64,000 nucleotides of DNA from Streptomyces sp. BK340 (GCF_007827595.1 NZ_VISR01000038.1:1-64000); one strand, 5' to 3'; shown: positions 32,053-40,694, numbered from the stretch's first letter. Notes: generated from the letters alone by a model not told the origin. A program made the numbers and translations.

Positions 32053-33212
32053 GCCGGGACCTCCTCGGCCTCCTCGGGCGCCCAGCCGGGCGCGTCGCCG
32101 TGCAGGGCCGTGTAGTACGGGTCGCCGGGGCCGATCTCGCCGCGGCGTACGGTCGTGTCGGTGAACGCCGACTTGTACAGGGCGGTGATCAGCTCCAGGC
32201 TGGTGCGCCCGTCCGGCCCGCTGCTGCGGGGCCGCTCCCCCGCGCGCATGCTCGCGACCAGCTCCCGCAGCTGCGCGAGGTGCGAACTGGGCACGTCGGG
32301 CCCGAAGTCGCGCCAGGCGGCGACCTGTTCGGACGGCACGTCGGGAGCCGGGGTGATCCGCCAGTCGGCGTTGGCGTGCCCGTAGAGGTGGGTCAGTTCG
32401 ACGGTGGCACGTTCGCAGTCGACGCGGACACGGCTGACCTCGTCGGGGCTGAGCACACTGTTGACGACGGTCGCCAGCGCACCGTTCTCGAAGCGGACGA
32501 GTGCGGTGGAGACGTCCTCGGTCTCCACGTCGTGCACCAGCCGGCCGGCCATGGCCCGCACCTCGCTCCACGGCCCGAGCAGGTCGAGCAGCAGATCCAT
32601 CTGGTGGATGCCGTGCCCCATGGCCGGGCCGCCGCCCTCGGTCTGCCAGCGACCCCGCCAGGGCACGGCGTAGTAGGCGGTGTCCCGGTACCAGGTGGTC
32701 TGGCAGTGGGCCACCAGCGGGCGCCCCATCGTCCGTTCGGCGAGGAGCCGGCGCACATGCCGGGATCCGGAGCCGAAGCGGTGCTGGAACACGATCGACG
32801 CGTACGGCCCGCCGTCGGTGCCCTCCTCCGCCTCGATCGCGTCGAAGTCGGCGAGCGAGGGCACCGGGGGCTTCTCGCACCACACCCAGGCTCCGGCGCG
32901 CAGCGCGGACACCGTCTGTGCACGGTGCAGCGTGGGCGGGGTGCCGATGGTGACCAGGTCCGGCCGCTGCTCGGCGAGCATCAGGTCGACGTCGGTGTAG
33001 GCGTGCGGGATTCCGGCCTCGGCGCAGAACGCCTCGACGGCGTCCTTGTCGATGTCGACGGCGGCCACGACCTCCGTCTCGCCCTCCTCGGCGAGCCGGG
33101 TGAGCGCGGGCAGATGCGATCCGCGCCCGATGGCGCCGGCGCCGATGACGGCGGCCCGGATGCGCCGGCCGGAGAAGGGGGATGTCGAGCGAGGCATGGG
33201 CGGGTTCAGCAC
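32049..33212 (-). CDS. Gfo/Idh/MocA-family oxidoreductase
   Basis: About 387 aa. The N-terminal NAD(P) domain has AAVIGAGAIGRGSHLPAL, and CEKPPVPS marks the conserved EKP lysine. The C-terminal Gfo/Idh/MocA domain contains GGGPAMGHGIHQMDLLLDLLG, with the catalytic-region His. It would oxidise or epimerise a sugar, inositol or sugar acid. It is the first gene of a coupled three-gene operon behind a promoter with a LacI-type operator. The start is uncertain: GTG at 33212 sits right next to GGAGGA, while ATG at 33197 is 14-16 bases from it; neither spacing is ideal. Confidence 0.88.
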   Translation of the reverse strand: MLNPPMPRSTSPFSGRRIRAAVIGAGAIGRGSHLPALTRLAEEGETEVVAAVDIDKDAVEAFCAEAGIPHAYTDVDLMLAEQRPDLVTIGTPPTLHRAQTVSALRAGAWVWCEKPPVPSLADFDAIEAEEGTDGGPYASIVFQHRFGSGSRHVRRLLAERTMGRPLVAHCQTTWYRDTAYYAVPWRGRWQTEGGGPAMGHGIHQMDLLLDLLGPWSEVRAMAGRLVHDVETEDVSTALVRFENGALATVVNSVLSPDEVSRVRVDCERATVELTHLYGHANADWRITPAPDVPSEQVAAWRDFGPDVPSSHLAQLRELVASMRAGERPRSSGPDGRTSLELITALYKSAFTDTTVRRGEIGPGDPYYTALHGDAPGWAPEEAEEVPA

Positions 33213-33251
33213 TCCTCCGGGGACGGCGGCGGGCGCGGTGCGGCGGGTGCG

Positions 33252-33263
33252 GCAAGCGCTTTC
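33252..33263. promoter_or_regulatory. LacI-family type operator
   Basis: GCAAGCGCTTTC contains the 8-base palindrome AAGCGCTT, the core of LacI/GalR-family sites. It lies just downstream of the predicted transcription start of the Gfo/PmoA/cupin operon, a position suited to repression. Confidence 0.6.
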
Positions 33264-33274
33264 TCCTGCGCTGC

Positions 33275-33304
33275 AACGTAAGCGGAGGCGCCGGGGCCGG
33301 TCAA
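33275..33304 (-). promoter_or_regulatory. Promoter of the Gfo/PmoA/cupin operon
   Basis: On the minus strand TTGACC (33304-33299) and TACGTT (33280-33275) are 18 bases apart, close to the vegetative consensus. Transcription would start near 33268, just before the LacI-type palindrome. Confidence 0.65.
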
Positions 33305-33453
33305 CACCCGGTGCCGCCCTTGGACCTTCGTGTCCCTCCGCTCACCGCGGGCCGGCGCCGAACCCCTGTTCCCGGGCGGGCCGGGAAGCCCGATACGCTG
33401 CACTCGTCACATGATCACCACGTATCCCATCAGTGCTTGGACGTCGCACCTTC

Positions 33454-34329
33454 ATGTCTTGGTTTGAATCCCTCGTCCTCGGACTCGTCCAGGGGCTGAC
33501 CGAGTTCCTGCCCGTCTCCTCCAGCGCGCATCTGCGGCTGACCGCGGCCTTCTCGGGCTGGAAGGACCCCGGGGCGGCCTTCACCGCGATCACCCAGATC
33601 GGTACGGAGGCGGCGGTACTGATCTACTTCCGCAAGGACATCGGGCGGATCATCTCGGCCTGGTTCCGTTCGCTGTTCGACAAGGCGATGCGGCACAACC
33701 ACGACGCCCAGATGGGCTGGCTGGTGATCGTCGGCTCGATCCCGATCGGTGTGCTCGGTGTGACGCTCAAGGACCAGATCGAGGGCCCGTTCCGCGATCT
33801 GCGGATCACCGCGACGATGCTCGTCGTCGTCGGTGTGGTGATCGGCATCGCCGACCGCCTGGCGGCCCGTGACGAGACCGGGGGGCGGCACCGCGCGCCC
33901 AAGCAGCGCAAGACGCTGGAGAACCTCGGCGTCAGGGACGGCCTGATCTTCGGTCTCTGCCAGGCATGTGCCCTCATCCCCGGTGTCTCCCGCTCCGGAG
34001 CGACCATCAGCGGCGGCCTGTTCATGGGCTACCGGCGCGAGGCGGCCGCCCGTTACTCCTTCCTGCTGGCCATCCCGGCGGTGCTGGCGTCCGGGCTGTT
34101 CGAGGTGAAGGACTCGGTGGGCAGCGGCGATGTCGACTGGGGCCCGACCCTGTTCGCGACGGTGATCGCGTTCGCGTCGGGTTACGCGGTGATCGCCTGG
34201 TTCATGAAGTGGATCTCCAACAAGAGCTTCATGCCCTTCGTCTGGTACCGCATCGCCCTCGGCATCGTCATCATCGCGCTGGTGACCGCGGGCGTCCTGA
34301 GCCCCCACGCGGCGGAATCGGCGAGCTGA
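33454..34329 (+). CDS. uppP: Undecaprenyl-diphosphatase
   Basis: A 291-aa polytopic membrane enzyme that dephosphorylates undecaprenyl diphosphate to recycle the lipid carrier for peptidoglycan and wall polymers; it gives bacitracin tolerance. The two family signatures are EFLPVSSSAH (17-26) and PGVSRSG with a following Ser/Thr stretch (about 175-185), which form the active site in the membrane. About eight spans are visible. ATG at 33454 (MSWFESLVLG) matches the family start; an upstream in-frame start would add seven residues. Confidence 0.96.
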   Translation: MSWFESLVLGLVQGLTEFLPVSSSAHLRLTAAFSGWKDPGAAFTAITQIGTEAAVLIYFRKDIGRIISAWFRSLFDKAMRHNHDAQMGWLVIVGSIPIGVLGVTLKDQIEGPFRDLRITATMLVVVGVVIGIADRLAARDETGGRHRAPKQRKTLENLGVRDGLIFGLCQACALIPGVSRSGATISGGLFMGYRREAAARYSFLLAIPAVLASGLFEVKDSVGSGDVDWGPTLFATVIAFASGYAVIAWFMKWISNKSFMPFVWYRIALGIVIIALVTAGVLSPHAAESAS

Positions 34330-34674
34330 GGGGCCTGACGGTCCACCCCGGCTCCGGTGCGTCCACCGCCGTTTCGGACATCTCCCACGCCCTGGACGGG
34401 ACGGGCCTGAACGAGCCCCCTCCAACCTGCCCTCCCGCTTCCCCGAAGCGGCCATGGCCTGCGGATCCAGTGGCCGCGAGGGGGACGAACGAGCTTGTCC
34501 GGAGGGGAAGTTCACCGCCACCCGCGACTTCTTCCGCTCGGCGGCCCGTCGGGGCATATGCCTTCTGGGCTGGCGCGACCGCGAACGCGGGCGTGCCGGC
34601 CGGTGACCAAGCCCATACGTTCTGAGTAGCGACGCGGTAGCGCAGTGTCAGTGCTTGCCCCTACGCTTGTCCGC
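34330..34674. other. Intergenic region after uppP
   Basis: No gene is supported in this 345-base stretch. The plus strand has a short frame near 34490-34610 (GKFTATRDFFRSAARRG) with no start, length or family to support it; it may be a fragment. I found no convincing terminator hairpin. Confidence 0.4.
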
Positions 34675-34854
34675 ATGTCCCCCGATTCACTGACCCCTGG
34701 TTCCGTGCGGTCTGCTGCCGAGGTGAACGAGCAGATCCGGGCGCTGTGGCTGCGTGCGGGCGGCACCCTGTCGGCCCAGGAGCGCGCGGAGTACGAGCTG
34801 TTGGTGGTCGAGTGGGCGGCGGCCATCCGCGGAGAGATCATCGAGGCGGCCTGA
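34675..34854 (+). CDS. Small conserved-looking hypothetical protein
   Basis: A 59-aa mostly helical, acidic protein (AAEVNEQIRALWLRAGG, SAQERAEYELLVVEWAAAI). The codon use is typical and the amphipathic pattern is regular, so it is probably real. Small proteins of this kind are frequent in streptomycetes. The function is unknown. ATG at 34675 is chosen; a GTG 30 bases upstream is possible. Confidence 0.6.
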   Translation: MSPDSLTPGSVRSAAEVNEQIRALWLRAGGTLSAQERAEYELLVVEWAAAIRGEIIEAA

Positions 34855-34889
34855 GACCGGAGTCCGGAGCCGGTGCCCGGCCCGCGACG

Positions 34890-35513
34890 CTACGCGCGCA
34901 GATGCGCGAGCACCTCGTCGGTCACGGTGTACGGCCGCTCCTGCGGCAGCAGCTCCGCCGCGCGGTCGAGGTCGCCGGCCCGCACCAGCCCGTGGATCTC
35001 CGTCGCCAGCGGTGTCACGTCCTCGATCCCGACGATCCACTCGTCCGCGTACCGGGCGGCCGCCTCGCCCGCGAGACCGAGCTGCAGCGAGCGGTGCGGC
35101 AGCGCGTTGAGGTGCAGGTCCCGCTCCGGGTCCCACTGGACACGGGCCGGAGACCGCCTCAACTCCCGTTTCCAGGCCGCCTGGTTCTCGTGCAGGCCGG
35201 AGACGTAGTGCGACAGGCAGGAGTTGCGCAGGGCCCACTCGAAGCCGTCGCGGGCGATCTCGACGGCGAGGACCGTCTCCTGCCCCTCCTTGGTCCCCCA
35301 GCCGCAGCGGTACATCATCCACAGGAACGACGGCTTGATCCAGGTCATCCGGTCCCGCTTCCAGGAGGCCGGGAAGCGGCCGGTGCGGGCCGCGGGGCCG
35401 CCGATCTCCGGGCGGTACGCCTGGTAGACGGTGACCGTGGAATCCGTGTGGCGGGCCCGGATCCGGAACTTCGGCTCGGGTTCAACTGCTTGTTCGACTG
35501 ACTGATCGTTCAC
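34890..35513 (-). CDS. DUF4291-family protein
   Basis: A 207-aa protein matching DUF4291: RIRARHTDSTVTVYQAYRP, MTWIKPSFLWMMYRCGW, LRNSCLSHYVSGLHENQ and VQWDPERDLHLNALPHRS are its recurring segments. They contain many aromatic and charged residues but no recognised catalytic motif. It is cytoplasmic, and its role is unknown in any organism I recall. GTG at 35513 is chosen because the family begins just before RIRARHT. The frame stays open upstream, but that part is low-complexity. Confidence 0.85.
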   Translation of the reverse strand: MNDQSVEQAVEPEPKFRIRARHTDSTVTVYQAYRPEIGGPAARTGRFPASWKRDRMTWIKPSFLWMMYRCGWGTKEGQETVLAVEIARDGFEWALRNSCLSHYVSGLHENQAAWKRELRRSPARVQWDPERDLHLNALPHRSLQLGLAGEAAARYADEWIVGIEDVTPLATEIHGLVRAGDLDRAAELLPQERPYTVTDEVLAHLRA

Positions 35514-35604
35514 GAGGACAGGTTCGGTCGTCCGGTCTCCCCCGCACCACCGAATATTCGGCGAGCCTCTTGGCACCTGGCGCCCGGTGTCCAACACTGT
35601 GCCG

Positions 35605-36087
35605 ATGACGCAGCGTGTGGAGCTCGCTACCGTGATGGACCGGCTGGCCGTGGACGAGTTGGTCACCGAGTACGCGGCGGCGGTGGACGACGGTGACTGG
35701 GCGGCGTACCGAGGGTTGTTCACGCCGGACGGGCGGGCCGACTACCGTTCCGCCGGCGGCATCGAGGGCGAGGCCGGCCGGGTGGCCGGGTGGCTCGCCG
35801 AGAGCCTGGACCTGTTCGCGATGCGGCAGCATCTGATCGTCAACCGGCGGCTGCGGTTCGGGATCCTGGAGCACGACACCGGGGACACCGCCCGGGTGCG
35901 CGCCGACTACGTCAACCCGATGCGCTTCGCCGGCGACGGCGACTCGGGCGCGCCGGACCTGGTGTGCGGCGGCCGGTACGACTTCGGGCTGCTGCGCACG
36001 CGGGAGGGCTGGCGACTGCGCGAGGTCGTCGTGCACGAGAAGTGGCGCCGGATGCCCGAGCGCAGCCCGGCGGCCCTGCCCGAGTGA
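35605..36087 (+). CDS. SnoaL/NTF2-like fold protein
   Basis: A 160-aa alpha+beta-barrel protein of the SnoaL-like/NTF2 superfamily. ATVMDRLAVDELVTEYAAAVDDGDW is the first helix with a conserved Asp, and FTPDGRADYRS and RQHLIVNRRLRF line the cavity. Members are cyclases, isomerases, dehydratases or ligand binders; the residues seen do not decide which. ATG at 35605 (MTQRVEL) is preferred over a GTG 18 bases upstream. It is divergent from DUF4291 and 83 bases before lnt. Confidence 0.82.
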   Translation: MTQRVELATVMDRLAVDELVTEYAAAVDDGDWAAYRGLFTPDGRADYRSAGGIEGEAGRVAGWLAESLDLFAMRQHLIVNRRLRFGILEHDTGDTARVRADYVNPMRFAGDGDSGAPDLVCGGRYDFGLLRTREGWRLREVVVHEKWRRMPERSPAALPE

Positions 36088-36170
36088 GCCGCCGGGCCGC
36101 CTCGACGCCCTCTGTCGGAGATCGCTTCCGGCGCGCACACTGGAGGCAGCCCTTGGTAGGGAGACTCCGT

Positions 36171-37736
36171 ATGAGGACGTTCGACCGCTGGCCGACCTCC
36201 CCCTGGCGGCGCTCCGTCGCCGCCGCTCTCGCGGGCGCTCTGCCCGTGTTCGCGTTCCCGGCGCCCTCTCTGTGGTGGTTCGCGTACGTCGCTCTCGTCC
36301 CCTGGATCCTGCTGGTGCGCTCGGCACCGACCGGACGGCGGGCGGCGTACGACGGCTGGTTCGGCGGCTTCGGGTTGATGCTGGCGGTGCACCACTGGCT
36401 GCTGCCCAGCCTGCACGTGTTCCTGTTCCTGATAGCCGGGCTGCTGAGTCTGCTGTGGGCGCCCTGGGGCTGGCTGGTCCGCCGGTTCCTGGGCGGGACG
36501 CCGTCACCGGGGCGGGGCGTGGCCGCGCTGCTGGTGCTGCCGTCGGCGTGGCTGGCGGTGGAGCTGGTCCGCTCCTGGCAGGGCCTCGGCGGGCCCTGGG
36601 GCATGCTCGGCTCCAGCCAGTGGCAGGTGGGCCCGGCACTGCGGCTGGCGTCGGTGGGCGGGGTGTGGCTGCTCAGCTTCCTGGTGGTGGCCGTCAACGT
36701 CGCGGTCGCCATGCTGGTGGCCGTGCGCGCGTTCCGGATACCCGCCCTCGCCTCGCTCGTCGCCACCGCCGCCGCCACCTCGGCGGCCTGGGCGTGGGCA
36801 CCCCGCCCGGACGTCGACGGACGCGTCCGGATCGCCGTCGTACAGCCCGGCGTCATGGACGGCGGCGACCGGCGCTTCGACCACGAGGAACAGCTGACCC
36901 GGCAGTTGGCCGGGCAGCACGTCGACCTGATCGTCTGGGGCGAGAGCAGCGTCGGCTTCGATCTGGGCCGCCGGCCCGACCTGGCGCGGCGGATCGCGGC
37001 GCTGTCCCGGCAGACCGGTGCGGACATCCTGGTCAACGTGGACGCGCGCCGTTCGGACCGGCCCGGCATCTACAAGAGTTCGGTGCTCATCGGCCCGGAC
37101 GGCCCGACCGGCGCCCGGTACGACAAGATGCGCCTCGTCCCCTTCGGGGAGTACGTCCCGGCCCGCTCCCTGCTCGGCTGGGCCACTTCCGTCGGCAAGG
37201 CGGCGGGCGAGGACCGGCGGCGCGGCACCGAACAGGTCGTGATGGACGTCGGGCACGGGCTGCGCATCGGACCGATGATCTGCTTCGAGACCGCGTTCCC
37301 GGACATGAGCCGCAATCTCGCCCAGGACGGTGCGGACGTCCTCCTCGGCCAGTCCGCGACCTCGACCTTCCAGCACAGCTGGGCTCCGGAACAGCACGCC
37401 TCGCTGGCCGCGCTGCGCGCCGCCGAGACCGGCCGCCCGATGGTGCACGCCACCCTGACCGGCGTCTCCGCCGTCTACGGCCCGGGCGGGCAGCGCCTCG
37501 GCCCGTGGCTCGGCACCGGCGCGAGCACCGCCCGCTTGTACGAGGTGCCGCTCGCGCACGGCGTCACGCCGTACGTCCGCTACGGCGACTGGCCGGTGCA
37601 CGGCGCGCTGCTGGTGCTGGCGGCGCTGTGCGGCACCGAAGGCGTGCGGGCGCTCAGGCAGCACCGGCCGGGCCGAGAACCGCTCGTACGACCCGCTCGC
37701 ACAGCTCATGGGTCGCCAGTGCGTCACGGGCGCTGA
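36171..37736 (+). CDS. lnt: Apolipoprotein N-acyltransferase
   Basis: A 521-aa membrane enzyme that N-acylates the Cys of lipoproteins. Residues 1-220 hold about six spans. The periplasmic-side nitrilase-like domain carries the catalytic Glu in VWGESSVG (near 260), Lys in YDKMRLVPFGEYVP (near 319) and Cys in MICFETAFP (near 371), so the triad is complete. A last span lies near 480-500. From memory S. coelicolor has two such genes, lnt2 being SCO1336. Its last 83 bases overlap the convergent Gfo/Idh/MocA gene. The final residues (RPARTAHGSPVRHGR) are low-complexity. Confidence 0.92.
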   Translation: MRTFDRWPTSPWRRSVAAALAGALPVFAFPAPSLWWFAYVALVPWILLVRSAPTGRRAAYDGWFGGFGLMLAVHHWLLPSLHVFLFLIAGLLSLLWAPWGWLVRRFLGGTPSPGRGVAALLVLPSAWLAVELVRSWQGLGGPWGMLGSSQWQVGPALRLASVGGVWLLSFLVVAVNVAVAMLVAVRAFRIPALASLVATAAATSAAWAWAPRPDVDGRVRIAVVQPGVMDGGDRRFDHEEQLTRQLAGQHVDLIVWGESSVGFDLGRRPDLARRIAALSRQTGADILVNVDARRSDRPGIYKSSVLIGPDGPTGARYDKMRLVPFGEYVPARSLLGWATSVGKAAGEDRRRGTEQVVMDVGHGLRIGPMICFETAFPDMSRNLAQDGADVLLGQSATSTFQHSWAPEQHASLAALRAAETGRPMVHATLTGVSAVYGPGGQRLGPWLGTGASTARLYEVPLAHGVTPYVRYGDWPVHGALLVLAALCGTEGVRALRQHRPGREPLVRPARTAHGSPVRHGR

Positions 37737-38565
37737 GCACCTTGCCCGCGCGGACCGCCTCCAGGAAGGCGAGGACCGCCTGCTCGATGCCGCGCTGGCG
37801 GGCCACCGGCACCCAGTCGCCGCGCCTGCGCACCGTCGGCTGTCCCTTGTGGTCGACGACCTCGGCGAGGTTGAGCACCTGGCGCTTGGTGTCCTGCCCG
37901 GAGACCTCCAGGATCTCCTCGGCCGAGCCGCTGAGGCGGTTCATCACGCCGAGCGCGGTGAAGCCGTCCCCGGCGAGCTGGAGCACGACGTGGTGGAGCA
38001 GCCCGGCCTCGGTGCGGGCGCGGACGGTGACGTCGTCGACCGGACCGGGCACCAGGAACCTCAGGGTGTCGACGACGTGGATGAAGTCGTCCAGGATCAT
38101 CGAGCGCGGTTCCTCGGGCAGCCCGATCCGGTTCTTCTGCATGAGGATCAGCTCGCGCGGATGGTCCCGGCACTGCGCGTAGGCGGGGGCGTAACGCCGG
38201 TTGAAGCCGACGAAGAGCGAGACGCCGCGCTCCTCGGCGAGGGCCACCAGCCGTTCGGAGTCGGCGAGTCGGTGGGCGAGGGGCTTGTCCACGTAGGTGG
38301 GCACGCCCGCTTCGAGCAGCCGGGTGACGATCTCCGGGTGGGCGACGGTGGGCGCGTGCACGAAGGCCGCGTCGAGGCCCGCCTCCAGCAGGGAGTCCAG
38401 GGTCGCGTGCCGCCTGTCCCCGGGCAGGCGGAGCGAGTCCGCGACCCGGGTGAGGGTGTCGGGCGTGCGGGTCTGCAGGTGGAGGTCGATCTCCGGCTGG
38501 GTGCCCAGCACCGGCAGGTACGCCTTCTGCGCGATGTCCCCGAGACCGATGCAGCCGACCTTCAC
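37654..38565 (-). CDS. Gfo/Idh/MocA-family oxidoreductase
   Basis: A 303-aa NAD(P)-dependent oxidoreductase, shorter than the copy at 32049. KVGCIGLGDIAQKAYLPVL is the nucleotide-binding loop, VDKPLAH carries the conserved Lys, and DDFIHVVDTLRFLV holds the catalytic-region His. The substrate is unknown, probably a sugar or polyol. GTG at 38565 is chosen: GGGGAG lies six bases upstream. It overlaps the 3' end of lnt by 83 bases on the opposite strand. It may once have followed the gene whose tail remains at 38576-38680. Confidence 0.88.
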   Translation of the reverse strand: MKVGCIGLGDIAQKAYLPVLGTQPEIDLHLQTRTPDTLTRVADSLRLPGDRRHATLDSLLEAGLDAAFVHAPTVAHPEIVTRLLEAGVPTYVDKPLAHRLADSERLVALAEERGVSLFVGFNRRYAPAYAQCRDHPRELILMQKNRIGLPEEPRSMILDDFIHVVDTLRFLVPGPVDDVTVRARTEAGLLHHVVLQLAGDGFTALGVMNRLSGSAEEILEVSGQDTKRQVLNLAEVVDHKGQPTVRRRGDWVPVARQRGIEQAVLAFLEAVRAGKVLSARDALATHELCERVVRAVLGPAGAA

Positions 38566-38575
38566 GTGCACTCCC

Positions 38576-38680
38576 CTACCGCTTGCCTGCGTGTGCCTCC
38601 TCGGAAGCATACGGCGGCCGCCAGTCGGCGATGCCGTCGAAGCTCCGCAGGAACAGGGCGGGACCGGCCTTGCGACGCGA
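38576..38680 (-). pseudogene. 3' tail of an unidentified minus-strand gene
   Basis: The minus strand reads GPALFLRSFDGIADWRPPYA to a TAG at 38576, just upstream of the Gfo/Idh/MocA gene. Codon use is normal, but the frame cannot be extended to a start because sequence beyond about 38680 belongs to a TetR remnant on the other strand. The family is not recognised. Confidence 0.4.
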
Positions 38681-38689
38681 CCGGCGCCG

Positions 38690-38886
38690 TCTTCAAGGAG
38701 CAGCCGGCCGCGCTGCTCACCGCCGTCGGCTCGACCGACCCGGCCCGGCATGTGCTGTCGGTGATCGCCTGGGCGGACGGGCTGATGTTCTCGTGCGCGG
38801 CCGGTTCCTTCAGCGCCGAGGTACCGGGCCTGGAGGAGGTCCGCAAGGGGCTGCGGGAGCTGCTGACCGGGATGCTGGGCACCTGA
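38690..38886 (+). pseudogene. 3' remnant of a TetR-family regulator
   Basis: The plus strand reads AVFKEQPAALLTAVGSTDPA, VLSVIAWADGLMFSCAAGSF and LEEVRKGLRELLTGML, the typical last 65 residues of a TetR ligand-binding domain, with a stop at 38886. The DNA-binding half is missing. It stands head-to-head with the tail at 38576-38680, repeating the situation at 26.3-26.9 kb. Confidence 0.6.
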
Positions 38887-38929
38887 AAACCCCTGGTGGC
38901 ACCCCGCGTGATGTTGCGAGGATGGGGAC

Positions 38930-39442
38930 ATGACGACGGAACGCCAGGAGCCCGCCCAGAACGCCGGTGAACGCGCCATGCTGGAGGGCTGGTTGGACTA
39001 CCACCGCCGGACGCTGGCCGTGAAGTGCGAGGGCCTGACCGACGAGCAGCTGCGGACCGCGTCCGTGCCACCGTCCGAGCTGTCCCTGATGGGCCTGGTG
39101 CGGCACATGGCCGAGGTGGAGCGGGGCTGGTTCCGCAAGGTCCTGGTGGGAGACGACCCGGGGCCGATCTACTTCACCGAGGAGGACCGGGACGGCGAGT
39201 TCCACCTCACCGAGGCGGACACCTGGAAGGAGGCGTACGGCACCTGGCAGGCGGAGATCGAGACGGCCCGGCGCAACGCGGCCGGCTTCGCGCTCGACGA
39301 TCTCTCCCGGGGCAGGAGCCGGTTCACCGATGAGCCGTTCAACCTCCGGTGGATCTACACGCACATGATCGAGGAGTACGCCCGGCACAACGGCCACGCC
39401 GACCTCGTCCGCGAGCTGATCGACGGCGCCACCGGCGACTGA
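38930..39442 (+). CDS. DinB-family (DUF664) protein
   Basis: A 170-aa four-helix-bundle protein of the DinB/DUF664 type. The metal-binding His residues are seen in GLVRHMAEVERGWF and in HMIEEYARHNGHADLVRE, the family's closing helix. Relatives include mycothiol-dependent enzymes and damage-inducible proteins of unknown chemistry. In actinobacteria a thiol-transferase role with mycothiol is a fair guess but not shown. It begins with ATG at 38930 right after the TetR remnant. Confidence 0.88.
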   Translation: MTTERQEPAQNAGERAMLEGWLDYHRRTLAVKCEGLTDEQLRTASVPPSELSLMGLVRHMAEVERGWFRKVLVGDDPGPIYFTEEDRDGEFHLTEADTWKEAYGTWQAEIETARRNAAGFALDDLSRGRSRFTDEPFNLRWIYTHMIEEYARHNGHADLVRELIDGATGD

Positions 39443-39557
39443 ACGTCATCCCCGGCGCCCCGAAACCCTCCGTACGGGGAACGAGTTCACCCGTGCGGGG
39501 GGCGCATCCTCCGGTGCGCGGTGCCAATCCGGCGGCCGACCCACCAGAGTTGCCCGG

Positions 39558-40031
39558 GTGCATCGAACGACGACCACCACAGCGCTCCTGTTCACCGTGG
39601 CCGTCTCGGCCCTCTCCGGCTGTGTGACGGTACCGGGTCCGGCGACACCGGTGCCTCCGCCCGGCACCGCGCCCTCGCAGCCGTCCGCACCCCGGCCGGA
39701 CGGCAGTGCCGAGCCACGGGTGGTGCAGGCACCGGCGCGGGAGGCTCTGGAGATGGCCGGACCGTCCAAGCATCCGCGGCCCGCGCGTGCGACCGCCACC
39801 CCGCGCCGGGCGCCGGGCGCACCGCCGGTCACCCACCGCCCGTCGGCCCCGCCCGCACACCCCCGGCCGCACCCGCGCCCGGACCACCCCCACGAGCCGC
39901 ACCCCGGCGTGCCGGACGTGTCACAGCCGGTCCCGAAGGCCCCGGACGTGTGCGCCCTCGGCAGGCGGTACGGCGGCTGGCGCGGGGACAGCCCCGAGGC
40001 TGCGATCTGCGATCAGGCGTACGGCCGTTGA
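39558..40031 (+). CDS. Small Pro-rich lipoprotein
   Basis: A 157-aa predicted lipoprotein. The signal peptide TTALLFTVAVSALSGC ends in an LSGC lipobox, so the mature chain starts at a lipidated Cys. The mature part is a long Pro/Ala/His/Arg linker that is probably disordered, ending in a small domain, VCALGRRYGGWRGDSPEAAI. The end piece may bind the wall or a partner. It starts with GTG at 39558 with no clear ribosome site, suggesting a leaderless or weakly translated message. Confidence 0.75.
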   Translation: MHRTTTTTALLFTVAVSALSGCVTVPGPATPVPPPGTAPSQPSAPRPDGSAEPRVVQAPAREALEMAGPSKHPRPARATATPRRAPGAPPVTHRPSAPPAHPRPHPRPDHPHEPHPGVPDVSQPVPKAPDVCALGRRYGGWRGDSPEAAICDQAYGR

Positions 40032-40053
40032 CCGCGGCGGTGGCGGCATACGG

Positions 40054-40578
40054 CTAGGGAGTGGGCCGCTGTCGCGGTGGGCCCCAGGAGTCGCCGCCCG
40101 GGGAGCCGTCCTCCCCCAGGCGCAGCTCCAGGCGGCTGATCGCCGCCCGTACGCCGTCGCCGTAGCCGTCGTCGGTCAGGGAGTCGGCGGCGCGGCGGGC
40201 CCGGCGCAGATGACTGCGGGCGGCCTCGGCGCGGCCCAGCTTGTCGTAGTCGGCGGCCAGGTTGAGGTGGAGCGAGGGGAAGAAGGCGCGGACGCTCAGC
40301 GGATCACCGGTACCGCGGCCGTCCGCCAGCTCCTCCGCCGCGGACAATGCCCTGAGGTCCCAGGCCAGTTCGTCGCAGGGGTCGTCCTGGGTGTCGGCCA
40401 GGTAGTGGGCCAGGGTGCAGCGGTGCAGCGGGGCGCCGTCCTCGCCGATCTCCGCCCACAGCTCGAGGAAGCGGTGCCGGGCCTCCTCGCGGTCGCCGCC
40501 GTGGTGCAGCATCACGACCTGTCCGATCCGCGTCAGCACGGCATCCGGCGCCGCCTGCTCCTGTCGCTCCGCCACCAC
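40054..40578 (-). CDS. TPR-like helical protein
   Basis: A 174-aa all-helical protein with tetratricopeptide-like repeats: ARHRFLELWAEIGEDG, LHRCTLAHYLADTQDD, LAADYDKLGRAEAARSHL. Proteins of this length and repeat content are common near actinobacterial regulators. It has no signal peptide and probably mediates a protein contact; the partner is unknown. The GTG start at 40578 is followed at once by a second GTG. It lies downstream of ung on the same strand, but a strong terminator separates them. Confidence 0.75.
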   Translation of the reverse strand: MVAERQEQAAPDAVLTRIGQVVMLHHGGDREEARHRFLELWAEIGEDGAPLHRCTLAHYLADTQDDPCDELAWDLRALSAAEELADGRGTGDPLSVRAFFPSLHLNLAADYDKLGRAEAARSHLRRARRAADSLTDDGYGDGVRAAISRLELRLGEDGSPGGDSWGPPRQRPTP

Positions 40579-40667
40579 GTCCTCCGGGGCCGTCGTCGGC
40601 TTTCTGGCCGGCTGTGCGGTCAGCTGTCCGTCCCGACGCTAACCGGCGGGGACGGCAATCCCGGGCA

Positions 40668-40694
40668 GGCGGCCCCGTACGACACGGGGCCGCC
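40668..40694 (-). terminator. Hairpin terminator of ung
   Basis: A perfect 11-bp stem (GGCGGCCCCGT with ACGGGGCCGCC) and a 5-base loop begin 11 bases after the ung stop. Confidence 0.85.
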
